A DNA stretch of 36,547 nucleotides from Solobacterium sp. (GTDB lineage: Bacteria > Bacillota_I > Bacilli_A > Erysipelotrichales > Erysipelotrichaceae). Under the pieces are notes generated by a model, which was not told the DNA's origin, did not search any database, and saw nothing but the letters and a program-made list of their open reading frames with translations. The position numbers and the translations under genes are program-made. The stretch lies in contig JAFYCG010000065.1 of assembly GCA_017539825.1 (NCBI GenBank), positions 1-36,547 of the forward strand. The letters are read 5' to 3'. Positions 16,543-25,600 of the stretch are shown piece by piece. Each line of letters starts with the position of its first letter. Position 1 is the first letter of the stretch.

Positions 16543-18504
16543 TTATCCGGTTTTGACACTTTTCTTTGTCAGCTGATTCATCAGCAGCCCCATAAGAACC
16601 CCGAAGACAATCTGAAACAGGCAAAGGAGAAATAAATGCGGAATATTATTTTTGTTCAGAGAAAAGACATTCTCAATAAACATGCTGATTTTGCCGCCAA
16701 ACAATTTGTGTATCATCAGAATGTAGACTGTCGACTGTCCGATCTGATTCATCATCTTTTGTATTCCCTCAGACAAACTTTCACGCAACATGACACACAA
16801 AAGATATACAACTAAAATACCCGCAACAGATCCGATGATATAGAATCCATAATCAAGATATTTTCTGGTAGCCAGTTCCAAAGCACCGTAAGCCAAAGAG
16901 AAAACCCAGATTGCAGATATCGGACAATACATGTATCGATGTGATTTCAATATTTCAAAGATATTATACTTTTTCAACAGGAAACCGAAATAGTAGAAGA
17001 TCATGCAATACAATGCACAGTCAAAACTCCATGGCAGCCAATATCCTCTTTTGCCTAAATAATATCCAAACAGGGAAAGTACAAAAACACTTATACAACG
17101 CTGCATTTCATTTTTTGTGAAATGATCCACCAGGATAAATACAAATCTGATACAAAACAGCATCAATATAAAATATACCGGTCCGATGCTTTCAATCTCT
17201 GTAAACAGATTCTTTGAAAAGCTCATTCCCAACAGAGACGTAATGATACGGTTTTTCAGGGTTCCGTTTCCGAATATATAATAAAGGATACAGAATATGG
17301 CATATGGTTTCAGAACGCCCTTCATCAGTTTGATTACTTTTTCTTTTACCGATCCGCCAAGACGATAGAAATAACCGGATAACAGAACAAAGGCAAACAT
17401 ATGAAAACTGTAGATGATATTTCTTAAGCCTTTATCAATTTTGGCATGTCCGATCAGCATTAGTATAATCAGAATTCCCTTATAAAGATCAATTGTTCTG
17501 TCCCTCTTTAAAGGATATACTTCCTCATTTGGTAATTCCCTTGGTTTGATCCGTTTTTTTCTCAAATCATTTAAAGCCAGTACCATGATAATGATTACTG
17601 TCCACACAACCACCGGAAAATAATTATTACTGGACAGCTTTTTATACCAAACAGTTTCCAGCCCCAAGGTAAGAACCTGTAAAAACAGTATGTAATTTTC
17701 CCCGATCCACCGCAAAAATCTGCTGTTTTCCAAAAGCATCGCCGCTTTAATGACAAGTAGTGAGGAAGCAATACTGCAGACCGGGGAGATGATATAATCT
17801 TTCATTGACGAAGAAACCACATAGATACCTGATTTATCCAATACTATTGAAATCAGAAATATAACCAAGCATAACAGATAATGCTTATAATTGAGTTTCT
17901 CTAATATGCTTTGTTCCTTCAGCCATTTGCCGAATACAATAAATACAGCCGCAAACATTCCGGAAAGAATGCTGAAAGGAAGCCACAGGAAATAACGCAC
18001 AGCATTTGCGATGAATGCAAATATCACACCAAGCAGAAATCTTTCTTTCCATTCTTTCGTACCATTTAAAATATAATGTGCAAATACCAACGCAAAAAAC
18101 ATAGCCGGCAAAAACCATATTGCTTCTATTCCGGATCCCAAATCATAATTACCGATTGTCTGTATGCTGCCGGAAGCCATCCATGATCTTTGCAAATCCC
18201 TGTAAACAACATTTGTAATCCCGGAGATTGAATAATCCAGGTTAAAAAAAGATTGAATCACATCACTGACACAGATTAAGACACAGGTCAAAAAATAAGG
18301 TTTCATGAATCTGTTGAACGTATTATTCAAATACTCTGAATTTACCCTTTGTTCGTTCAATGTGTAACCGGATAATATGAACAATACCGGCAGATGAAAT
18401 GAAAATACGACTCTGTTCATCCATTCATTATTTAAATGCCCTAACACAATCGCAATCATGCATATTCCTTTTGCCACATTAATCCAGTTCATTCTTTTTT
18501 GCAT
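16543..18504 (-). CDS. Tandem double acyltransferase-3 membrane protein
   Basis: The protein holds two copies of an acyltransferase-3/fucose-4-O-acetylase-like domain in one chain of 653 residues, against about 330-350 for a single-domain family member. The first copy starts with MNWINVAKGICMIAIVLGHL and FSFHLPVLFILSGYTL. The second starts near residue 333 with IDLYKGILIILMLIGHAKI and YSFHMFAFVLLSGYFY. Both keep the K-G and G-H pairs and the F-H...SGY segment, so both look able to act. About 20 membrane helices are predicted. An ATG 33 bases upstream is in frame, but it lacks a ribosome binding site and would place a TATAAT inside the gene. The ATG used here follows GGAG at 11 bases. The likely role is O-acylation of surface sugars. 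Confidence 0.78.
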   Translation of the reverse strand: MQKRMNWINVAKGICMIAIVLGHLNNEWMNRVVFSFHLPVLFILSGYTLNEQRVNSEYLNNTFNRFMKPYFLTCVLICVSDVIQSFFNLDYSISGITNVVYRDLQRSWMASGSIQTIGNYDLGSGIEAIWFLPAMFFALVFAHYILNGTKEWKERFLLGVIFAFIANAVRYFLWLPFSILSGMFAAVFIVFGKWLKEQSILEKLNYKHYLLCLVIFLISIVLDKSGIYVVSSSMKDYIISPVCSIASSLLVIKAAMLLENSRFLRWIGENYILFLQVLTLGLETVWYKKLSSNNYFPVVVWTVIIIMVLALNDLRKKRIKPRELPNEEVYPLKRDRTIDLYKGILIILMLIGHAKIDKGLRNIIYSFHMFAFVLLSGYFYRLGGSVKEKVIKLMKGVLKPYAIFCILYYIFGNGTLKNRIITSLLGMSFSKNLFTEIESIGPVYFILMLFCIRFVFILVDHFTKNEMQRCISVFVLSLFGYYLGKRGYWLPWSFDCALYCMIFYYFGFLLKKYNIFEILKSHRYMYCPISAIWVFSLAYGALELATRKYLDYGFYIIGSVAGILVVYLLCVMLRESLSEGIQKMMNQIGQSTVYILMIHKLFGGKISMFIENVFSLNKNNIPHLFLLCLFQIVFGVLMGLLMNQLTKKSVKTG

Positions 18505-18525
18505 GAAATCTTTTACTCCGTAAAG

Positions 18526-18531
18526 ATTATA
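18526..18531 (-). promoter_or_regulatory. Possible -10 box of the double acyltransferase gene
   Basis: A TATAAT preceded by TG lies about 25 bases before the chosen ATG, just after the terminator of the upstream gene. No good -35 box is seen. Confidence 0.3.
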
Positions 18532-18542
18532 CACCATAAACG

Positions 18543-18569
18543 AAAAAAGCTCATGGAATCCATGAGCTT
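18543..18569 (-). terminator. Rho-independent terminator of the 13-repeat SLH gene
   Basis: A perfect 10-bp stem (AAGCTCATGG / CCATGAGCTT) with a three-base loop is followed by a run of T on the minus strand. It lies six bases after the stop codon. Confidence 0.9.
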
Positions 18570-18574
18570 ATTGA

Positions 18575-21500
18575 TTATTGATATAAGAAGTTTCTGTAAA
18601 GGAAGGTTACAGTCTGTGCTCTTGTACAGGTCTTGTTCGGCGAGAACTCTGTCTTTGATGTTCCGGTTGTGATACCTAATTCATACGCCCATAACACTGC
18701 ATCTGAGAAACTGCGTCCTGCAGGAACATCCGTAAACGGATTCTTCTTGATCGTCGGTGCTGGCTTTCCATTAGCTCTCCAGAGGAATGTAGCAACCTGT
18801 GCTCTTGTACATGCTTTAGAAGGGCTGAAATGTGTAGCATCTGTTCCGGTTGTAATGTTGTTCTCCAGTGCCCAGAGTACTGCTTTGTAGTAACTCAGCT
18901 TCTTATCCTGTACATCCGTAAACGGACTCTTTGTCGTCTTTGGCTCAGGACTGCCCATCGCTCTCCAAAGGAATGTGACGAACTGTGCTCTTGTACAGGA
19001 CTTGCTCGGTGAGAATTCTGTTGCCGATGTTCCTTTTGTAACGCCTTTTCCTACTGCCCAGTATACCGGAGCGTAGTATGACAATTCCTGATTTGTGACA
19101 TCCGTAAACTGGAAAACGCTCTTTTCATATACAGCGTATAATGTTTCGGATTTTGTCGGTACATATTCAAACAGATTATATCTGCCGATCTCTGCTTTCC
19201 CGTTTGCGGTATGTGACCAGCCGGCAAAGACAAGACCTTCAGGTGTTTGATAAGGGACAATACCGGTATGCATACTTTCACCTTTTATGACATCAAAAGA
19301 CATGTTCGTAGTATTCATGGCAGAATCAAATGATCCACCATTGGCATCCAGAGTAATTTTGAAACCTTCTCCATATACTGCGTAAAGTTTTTCGTTTTTC
19401 GTAGGTATAAACCCGTAAATATTATTTCTAGGAATATCGATCTTGCCGCCTTTTGTATAAGACCAGCCGGCAAAGATCAGACCTGCTTTATTCGATGTAG
19501 GTCTAACAATCTGTGTAAGCCTGCTCCCTTTTACCACTTTTAAAATGTATAGCGTCGGTTCTTCATCATACATCGGGAAATACCCGTTTTCAGCGTAAAA
19601 CTCCACGGTATATGCTTCTTTATATATTGCATATAACGTTTCATTTCCTTTTGGTACATAATCAAATATCTCATCCCTTGATATTTCCGGTTCACCGGTT
19701 TTTTTATGTGACCAGCCGGCAAATGCCATATTGCTTTGTGCAAGAACCGGTACACCTCCTTCGTTGAGACATTCACCTTTCAAAACACTGACAATTTCCT
19801 TATCCGGATTACTACTGTATTTAAAATAACCGCCATTGGCATCCAGGGTTATCTTGTATCCTTCTTTCCATACCGCATATAAGGTTTCAGAGGAAGATGG
19901 AACATAACTGTACAATTCATCTTTATCAATTTCGGCTTCACCTGTCTTGGAATGAGACCAGCCTGCAAATACAAGGTTTGCAGTATTGCTTACAGGAAAA
20001 CGATTTCCATCGATTCTTCTCCCACTGACAACGGTAACTATCTGTTTTGTCGGATCTTGGCCCCAATCAAAATACCCTCCATTAGCGTCCAGTGTAATCT
20101 TGTATCCTTCTTTCCACACCGCATATAAGGTTTCATTGGAAGACGGAACATAAACATACAGCTTATTTCTGTCAATTTCTACATCACCGGTTTTGGAGTG
20201 GGACCACCCTGCAAATACGAGATTATCTTGGGAGTGAAATAATTCATAGGAAGTATTGATATTTTTCCCTTTTTCAACTTCAACAACTTCTTCCCCTTCT
20301 TCACCCCATTCAAAATAGCCGCCATTTGTGTCTAATGTCACTTTGTATCCCTCTGTCCAAACCGCATACAATGTTTCGGAGGAAGATGGAACATAGCTGT
20401 ACAATTCATATTTATCAATTTCGACATCACCTGTCTTGGAACGGGACCACCCTGCAAATACAAGATTTTCAGTATTACTTACAGGGATGCTATTTGTATT
20501 AACCCTTTTTCCACTGACAACGGTAATGATCTGTTTTGTCGGATCTTCACGCCATTTAAAATAACCGCCATTGGGATCTAATGTGATTTTGAATCCTTTT
20601 CCCCAGACCGCATATAATGTTTCGCTGGAAGACGGAACATAATCAGAAAGATCATATCTGTCAATTTCAACATCACCTGTCTTGGAATGGGACCATCCTG
20701 CCAAAATCAGATCAGGATTATCATTGATCGGATATTCACTTCTATCCAATCGTTCACCTTTTGGAATTTTAATTGTAATAGCAGTCTCTTGCTCATCCCT
20801 TTCACTGTATCCGCCATTAAAATCCAGTATAATCTGATATCCTTCTTTCCAGACTGCATATAGTGTCTCATCGGAGGATGGAACATAATCATACAGAACA
20901 TATCTGCCGATTTCGACATCACCTGTCTTGGAATGGGACCATCCTGCCAAAGTCAGATCAGGATTATCATTGATCGGATATTCACTTCTATCTAATCTTT
21001 CACCCTTTGGAATTTTAAATGTAACAGCAGTCTCCTGCTCATCCCAACGACTGTATCCGCCATTAAAGTCCAATGTAATCCGGTATCCATCTTTCCAGAC
21101 TGCGTATAGAGTCTCACCGGATGCAGGGATATAGTCATACAAAGCATCCGGTTCAATTTCTACAACATCACTTCCCTTTGTATGGTTCCAGCCTGCAAAA
21201 ACCAAATTTGAATTATCATTTACAGGATCATAGTATTCATATAAAGGTTCCCCTTTAACTACTGTCTTGGTAGTCGTATAAACAGGTTCTCCCCAGTCTA
21301 AATATCCTCCGTTACAGTCAAATGTAATCTGATAACCTTCAGACCATACCGCATAAATCGTTTCATTAGAAGAAGGAATATAGTCATTAATTTCATTATT
21401 ATTCCAATCAACCGATCCGTCTTCAGAACGTGACCAGCCTGCAAAGGTCAAAGAAGAATCATCAATTTCAGGATATTCACTCCATCTAACCGGTTGTCCC

Positions 21501-22540
21501 TTTAATACTTTGACAGAATATGACTTATTGTCGGATCCACCCCATGGAAAATACCCTTTTGTCGTATTAAAAGTCAATGTATAACATTCTTTCCATACAG
21601 CGTACAGTGTCACATCTGATTCCGGTATAAATACATATAAGTAGTCATGTTCCACATCGATGACATCACTGCCTTCCGTAAGACTCCAGCCGGCAATTGC
21701 AACATCCGGATCATCGTTTTGGGGTGTGAAACTGTTGTCCAGAGGATCACCCTGTGCCACTTTATACACTTCACATTTATCTTCCCCCAGCCATGGGAAA
21801 TAACCATCTCCCGGATTAAATGTTACAAAATAACAATCTTTCCATACCGCATACAATGTCAGATCAGATTCCGGTATATACCCGTAATAATCATTTTTCA
21901 GATAATTCTCATCATCTTTATTGAATGCCCAGCCATCCAGCACTTTATGATCATCATCGATTGTGATATATGGTTGATAAGGCAATGGATCACCCTTTTT
22001 GATCGTTGCTGTATATGGTTTTCCTTCTTCCTGTTGATCAATATGTCCTCCATTAGGATCAAAAGTGATAACATAGCCCTTTTCCCATACGGTATAAAGC
22101 GTCTCATCCGAAGAAGGAACATAACCCATAATAGTGTCATATGTAAGTTCCACCTCTCCTCCTTCAGTATGAGACCAGCCTATGCAGATATCATGCGGAT
22201 CGGATGAATAGATCCATGGATAATAATTTAATGCATTGCCCTTTTCAACATCTATTAAGTACGTTGTTTTTTCCGGATTATCATCAAAATAACCGCCTGA
22301 GGCATCAATCGTAATTCGGTAATGTCCTTCATCTGCATCCAAAGATACTACTTCTGTTGTCTCTTCTACCTCTTCAGAAACAGTGATCTCCTGTTCAGAT
22401 TCTTTTGTTTCCTCAGAAACAATTGTCTCCTGCACCGGTTCATCTTCAGGTTCTGTTGTTTCTTCCGCATAAACAAAACCAGTTGAATGACCTAACGCTA
22501 AGACAAAAGCCATTAACATCGTTAATGTTTTTTTCATCAT
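18575..22540 (-). CDS. Secreted SLH protein with 13 Listeria-Bacteroides (Flg_new/InlB B-type) repeats
   Basis: The 1,321-residue protein has a signal peptide (1-25, cleaved after GFVYA), a Glu/Thr-rich segment (26-70), 13 repeats of about 82 residues (73-1141) and three SLH modules (1142-1321). Each repeat follows the pattern Y.ITLD.NGGYF, KGE, LVFAGWSHSKTGDVEI, YVPSSSETLYAVW, typical of Listeria-Bacteroides repeats found in surface adhesins. SLH modules show LSYYKAVLWALENNITTG and CTRAQVATFLWR. I expect the protein to be exported by Sec and held on the wall through its SLH end, displaying a stiff rod. Its signal peptide and acidic region are nearly identical to those of the 9-repeat paralog 13 kb away. 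The first of two adjacent ATGs follows AAAGGGG; either could be used. The ligand is unknown. Confidence 0.9.
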   Translation of the reverse strand: MMKKTLTMLMAFVLALGHSTGFVYAEETTEPEDEPVQETIVSEETKESEQEITVSEEVEETTEVVSLDADEGHYRITIDASGGYFDDNPEKTTYLIDVEKGNALNYYPWIYSSDPHDICIGWSHTEGGEVELTYDTIMGYVPSSDETLYTVWEKGYVITFDPNGGHIDQQEEGKPYTATIKKGDPLPYQPYITIDDDHKVLDGWAFNKDDENYLKNDYYGYIPESDLTLYAVWKDCYFVTFNPGDGYFPWLGEDKCEVYKVAQGDPLDNSFTPQNDDPDVAIAGWSLTEGSDVIDVEHDYLYVFIPESDVTLYAVWKECYTLTFNTTKGYFPWGGSDNKSYSVKVLKGQPVRWSEYPEIDDSSLTFAGWSRSEDGSVDWNNNEINDYIPSSNETIYAVWSEGYQITFDCNGGYLDWGEPVYTTTKTVVKGEPLYEYYDPVNDNSNLVFAGWNHTKGSDVVEIEPDALYDYIPASGETLYAVWKDGYRITLDFNGGYSRWDEQETAVTFKIPKGERLDRSEYPINDNPDLTLAGWSHSKTGDVEIGRYVLYDYVPSSDETLYAVWKEGYQIILDFNGGYSERDEQETAITIKIPKGERLDRSEYPINDNPDLILAGWSHSKTGDVEIDRYDLSDYVPSSSETLYAVWGKGFKITLDPNGGYFKWREDPTKQIITVVSGKRVNTNSIPVSNTENLVFAGWSRSKTGDVEIDKYELYSYVPSSSETLYAVWTEGYKVTLDTNGGYFEWGEEGEEVVEVEKGKNINTSYELFHSQDNLVFAGWSHSKTGDVEIDRNKLYVYVPSSNETLYAVWKEGYKITLDANGGYFDWGQDPTKQIVTVVSGRRIDGNRFPVSNTANLVFAGWSHSKTGEAEIDKDELYSYVPSSSETLYAVWKEGYKITLDANGGYFKYSSNPDKEIVSVLKGECLNEGGVPVLAQSNMAFAGWSHKKTGEPEISRDEIFDYVPKGNETLYAIYKEAYTVEFYAENGYFPMYDEEPTLYILKVVKGSRLTQIVRPTSNKAGLIFAGWSYTKGGKIDIPRNNIYGFIPTKNEKLYAVYGEGFKITLDANGGSFDSAMNTTNMSFDVIKGESMHTGIVPYQTPEGLVFAGWSHTANGKAEIGRYNLFEYVPTKSETLYAVYEKSVFQFTDVTNQELSYYAPVYWAVGKGVTKGTSATEFSPSKSCTRAQFVTFLWRAMGSPEPKTTKSPFTDVQDKKLSYYKAVLWALENNITTGTDATHFSPSKACTRAQVATFLWRANGKPAPTIKKNPFTDVPAGRSFSDAVLWAYELGITTGTSKTEFSPNKTCTRAQTVTFLYRNFLYQ
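19118..22324 (-). repeat. 13 tandem ~246-bp repeats encoding Listeria-Bacteroides modules
   Basis: The unit repeats about every 246 bases. Units 6 and 7 (around 20690-20800 and 20935-21045) are nearly identical at the DNA level, which points to recent duplication. The first units are the most diverged. Units 8 and 10 are also close (both with DPTKQI, VVSG and YSYVPSSSETLYAVW). Confidence 0.9.
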
Positions 22541-22572
22541 GATTCCCCTTTCTTTATACGTAGTTTTTATAT

Positions 22573-22578
22573 ATTATA
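22573..22578 (-). promoter_or_regulatory. Predicted -10 box of the 13-repeat SLH gene
   Basis: TATAAT within CCATGTATAATAT lies 32 bases before the ATG and is kept in the paralogous leader at 36050-36055. No strong -35 box is visible in either copy. Confidence 0.5.
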
Positions 22579-22621
22579 CATGGTTTTGTTCAAAAAATTT
22601 AAACAATCTGAACCATATAAC

Positions 22622-22658
22622 ACAAAAAAAAAGAACTTATGGTTTTCACCATAAATTC
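22622..22658 (-). terminator. Rho-independent terminator of the giant Ig-repeat gene
   Basis: A hairpin (22633-22658: GAATTTATGGT, GAAA loop, ACCATAAGTTC, one mismatch) is followed by a long T run on the minus strand. The other side is also T-rich, so it could work in both directions. It is almost identical to the hairpin at 36118-36143. Confidence 0.88.
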
Positions 22659-22667
22659 TCTTTTTTT

Positions 22668-25600
22668 TTATTGTTCTGCGTAGGTTCTGTACAGGAAGGT
22701 TACTGTTGCACCTCTTGTACAGTCTCCGTTTGGATTGAATGTCGTCGGTGATGTTCCGGTTGTGATCTTGTGCTCCACCATCCAGATGACTGCTTCGGTG
22801 AAGGATCTTCCTGCCGGCACATCCGTGAACGGATTCTTTCCTGTGACTTTAGGACTGCCTGCCGCCCTGTAAAGGAATGCTGCTACCTGGCCTCTGGTGA
22901 CTTTTCTACCCGGGGCAAATGTCGTTGCAGATGTTCCGGTTGTAATCTTGTTCTCCAGTGCCCAAAGCACTGCCTTGTAGTAGCTCAGTTTCGGATCCTG
23001 GACATCCGTGAACGGACTCTTTGTGCTCTTTGGTTCCGGCTTGCCCATCTGTCTCCATAAGAATGTAACAAACTGTGCACGTGTACATGTATTGAATGGG
23101 GAGAACAGAGGCGGTTCTTTGCTGGTACCGGTTGTAATTTCATTATTGTATGCCCAATAGACTGCTTCATAGAATGATTTTTTCGGATCCTGTACATCAT
23201 CAAACAGGAACGGATCTTCTTTCTTTTCGTCTGTATAGACTTTTTCATCAGGTCCGGTCACTGTTGCTGTATATACTGTCTTTCTGTCTTCATCTGTTGT
23301 AGTGACGATTTCAGCTTCAACTTCCTCTTTATGAGATGCATCATTCGCACATGTGAATACTGCTGTTGCCTTGGAATAGTCTTCAGCCCACTTCCATTCT
23401 GTCAGCTTGTAATCATGACCGATTGCTTTGACAACTGTATCTTCCAGGGTAATCTGTGTCTCTGCATTTTCATCAGCGAATAACAGACCATCATCCTTGC
23501 ATCTGTAGTATTCAATGTTACCGTCTTCTTCGCATGTTGGTGCAACAGCAGCAATCTTTTCCAGATCATGCTTATGTGAGAGGTTCGGAATGATTCTGGT
23601 TTCTGTCTCACCGCCGATACTGCAGGTACGGGTTTCCTCGCCATCCTCTTCCATCGTCGGTTCTTTTGTGACAACCCATTCAGACCATACATGTTCTTTC
23701 TTTGCGATCACTCTGGTCTCAACATGGCTTTCATCTCTTGAGCAGACTCTCTTCTCTTCACCTTCTTCCTGGCAGGTGGAGTCTTTGACAACTGTCCACT
23801 CGCCATAATCATGGCCTAATGCCTTCAGAACTTCTTCCTTCGTATCTGTATACTCTGTTCCGTTCATGGATGCTTTAGCGGTATATACCGTCTTACCTGT
23901 TGCTTCACATGTCGGATCGGTTGTTACAGATGTGATAGTTCCTTTGACAGAGGTTGTGTGATTCTTGTCTCTCTGACAAGTAAATTCAGCTTCTGCCTGC
24001 TTGAAGTCTGCTGTCCATTTCCATCCCGTAAATGCATAGGTATGACCTAATGCCGGAATTTCTCTTTCTTCTGTAATCTTCGGATCATCGATACAGGTTC
24101 TTCTTTCCATGCCTGCCACTTCACAGGTTGGTTCTTTCACAACTGTCCATGGACCGAATGTATGTTCATTGACAATGACATGTGCAAATACATGAATCTG
24201 CTGTTCTCCGTAATATACTTTGGTGTAAACCACAATATCTGTTTCGCCTGCCGCAACACCGGTAATCTTGCCGTTTGCATCAATTGTCGCAACTTTCGGA
24301 TTCATTGAAGACCATTCAAGTTCCTTATTGCTTGCATCCGCCGGAACAACTGCTGCATTCATCTGGAATGTGCCGCCTACAGATAGTTCTGCTGATGCCG
24401 GAGACAATGTGATCTGTGTTACAGGATTAATCACTGTCACTGTGCACTGTGCCTGCTTTTTACCGTCTTTTGCGGTTGCGGTAATGACAGCAGTGCCTGC
24501 TTTCAATGCTTTGACTTTTCCATCGGCATTGACACTAGCTACAGAAGAATTGCTGCTTGTCCATGTCGCATACTGAGCAGGATGAGTAGATAACATATAT
24601 GACCTGTTAATAACAATCTGTTTTTCTGTCTCATTCAGTGCGATGGAATCATATGTCCTATCCAGATAGATCTTGAAATCTACAACTGATCTGGTTCCAT
24701 ACTTGTCAGTCACTACGCATTCATAAGCCTGTCTTGCCTTGATATCCTTTATTGTTAAAGTATTTGAAGTTGCACCGTCAATCAGATAGGAAGGAGCAGC
24801 AGCATTTGCCTGTATTCCTATCTTGCTCCACTCATACTGGAGATCTGAAGTATCATTTGCGCTGACTTTGACTTTCAGCGTGCAGTCATCACCTTCATTC
24901 ACAAAGAACAATGCATTTCCGTCGGCTTCTGCGATCAGATGATTATCAAACTGAGGTGTATTGAATTCCAGACATGTTTGGAAAGTACCTGTTTGATCTT
25001 CATTATAGAATATCGGCATGAAATAATACGTTTTCCCTTTTTCAAGTTTGTATGTCAAAAGGAAATTATTACCTAAGCCGCTGTCATCATCATAACCGAT
25101 CTCTCCATAAGTATCATTCAATAAGTATACCTTTGTATCATAGTTTGAATTGGAATAGTACTTATATGAATCTGTTTTTTCTGGAACAAACCGATATAAT
25201 ACCCTGTTGCCGGTTTCTTTGATATTTACCTGTGTCACTTCATCAAGTTTCAGATCAATGATTTCGGCATTGAAGTATATTCTGAAATTATAGTCAACAT
25301 TTACTCCATATCCATTGGATACTTCGCAATAATACTGTGCATTGGATTGAGGATTATCAATGCTTAAGGATGCAGATGTTGCATCTGTTATTTTCTTATA
25401 ATCTCCTTCGGAAGATACTCTTTCATACCATTGATATGTTATGCTTTCAGGATATTTAGATGTTGCTTTGACACGCATGGTTACCGGTTCCGGTTTTGTT
25501 AAGACAAATGTTGTCTGACTGTCCGGATTAACCTCAAAATTATCATCCACATATACACCGAACCAGATTGTTTCTGCCTGTCCGTAGCTGTTATCAACTC

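Larger units (their letters stand above)
22541..22666. repeat. Leader and terminator segment, copy 1 of a duplicated intergenic unit
   Basis: This intergenic segment resembles the one at 36019-36151. Shared elements on the minus strand, in order, are the hairpin GAATTTATGGTGAAAACC with its partner arm, AAACCATGTATAATAT, ACGTATA and AAAGGGGAATCATGATG. Between these anchors the sequence has diverged. It supports duplication of the flanking genes as a unit. Confidence 0.75.

Noticed and set aside
16543-16580. TTTTGAT/ATCAAAA stem after the double acyltransferase gene as a terminator
   Set aside because: The stem is weak and AT-only with a large loop, and no T run follows on the minus strand.
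18505-18537. Upstream ATG for the double acyltransferase
   Set aside because: It has no ribosome binding site. The likely -10 box falls within this extension, and family homology starts at the later methionine.
21647-22207. 186-residue plus-strand open frame opposite the 13-repeat gene
   Set aside because: It is a shadow of the repeat coding sequence, with Ile/Phe-rich translation and no start signals.
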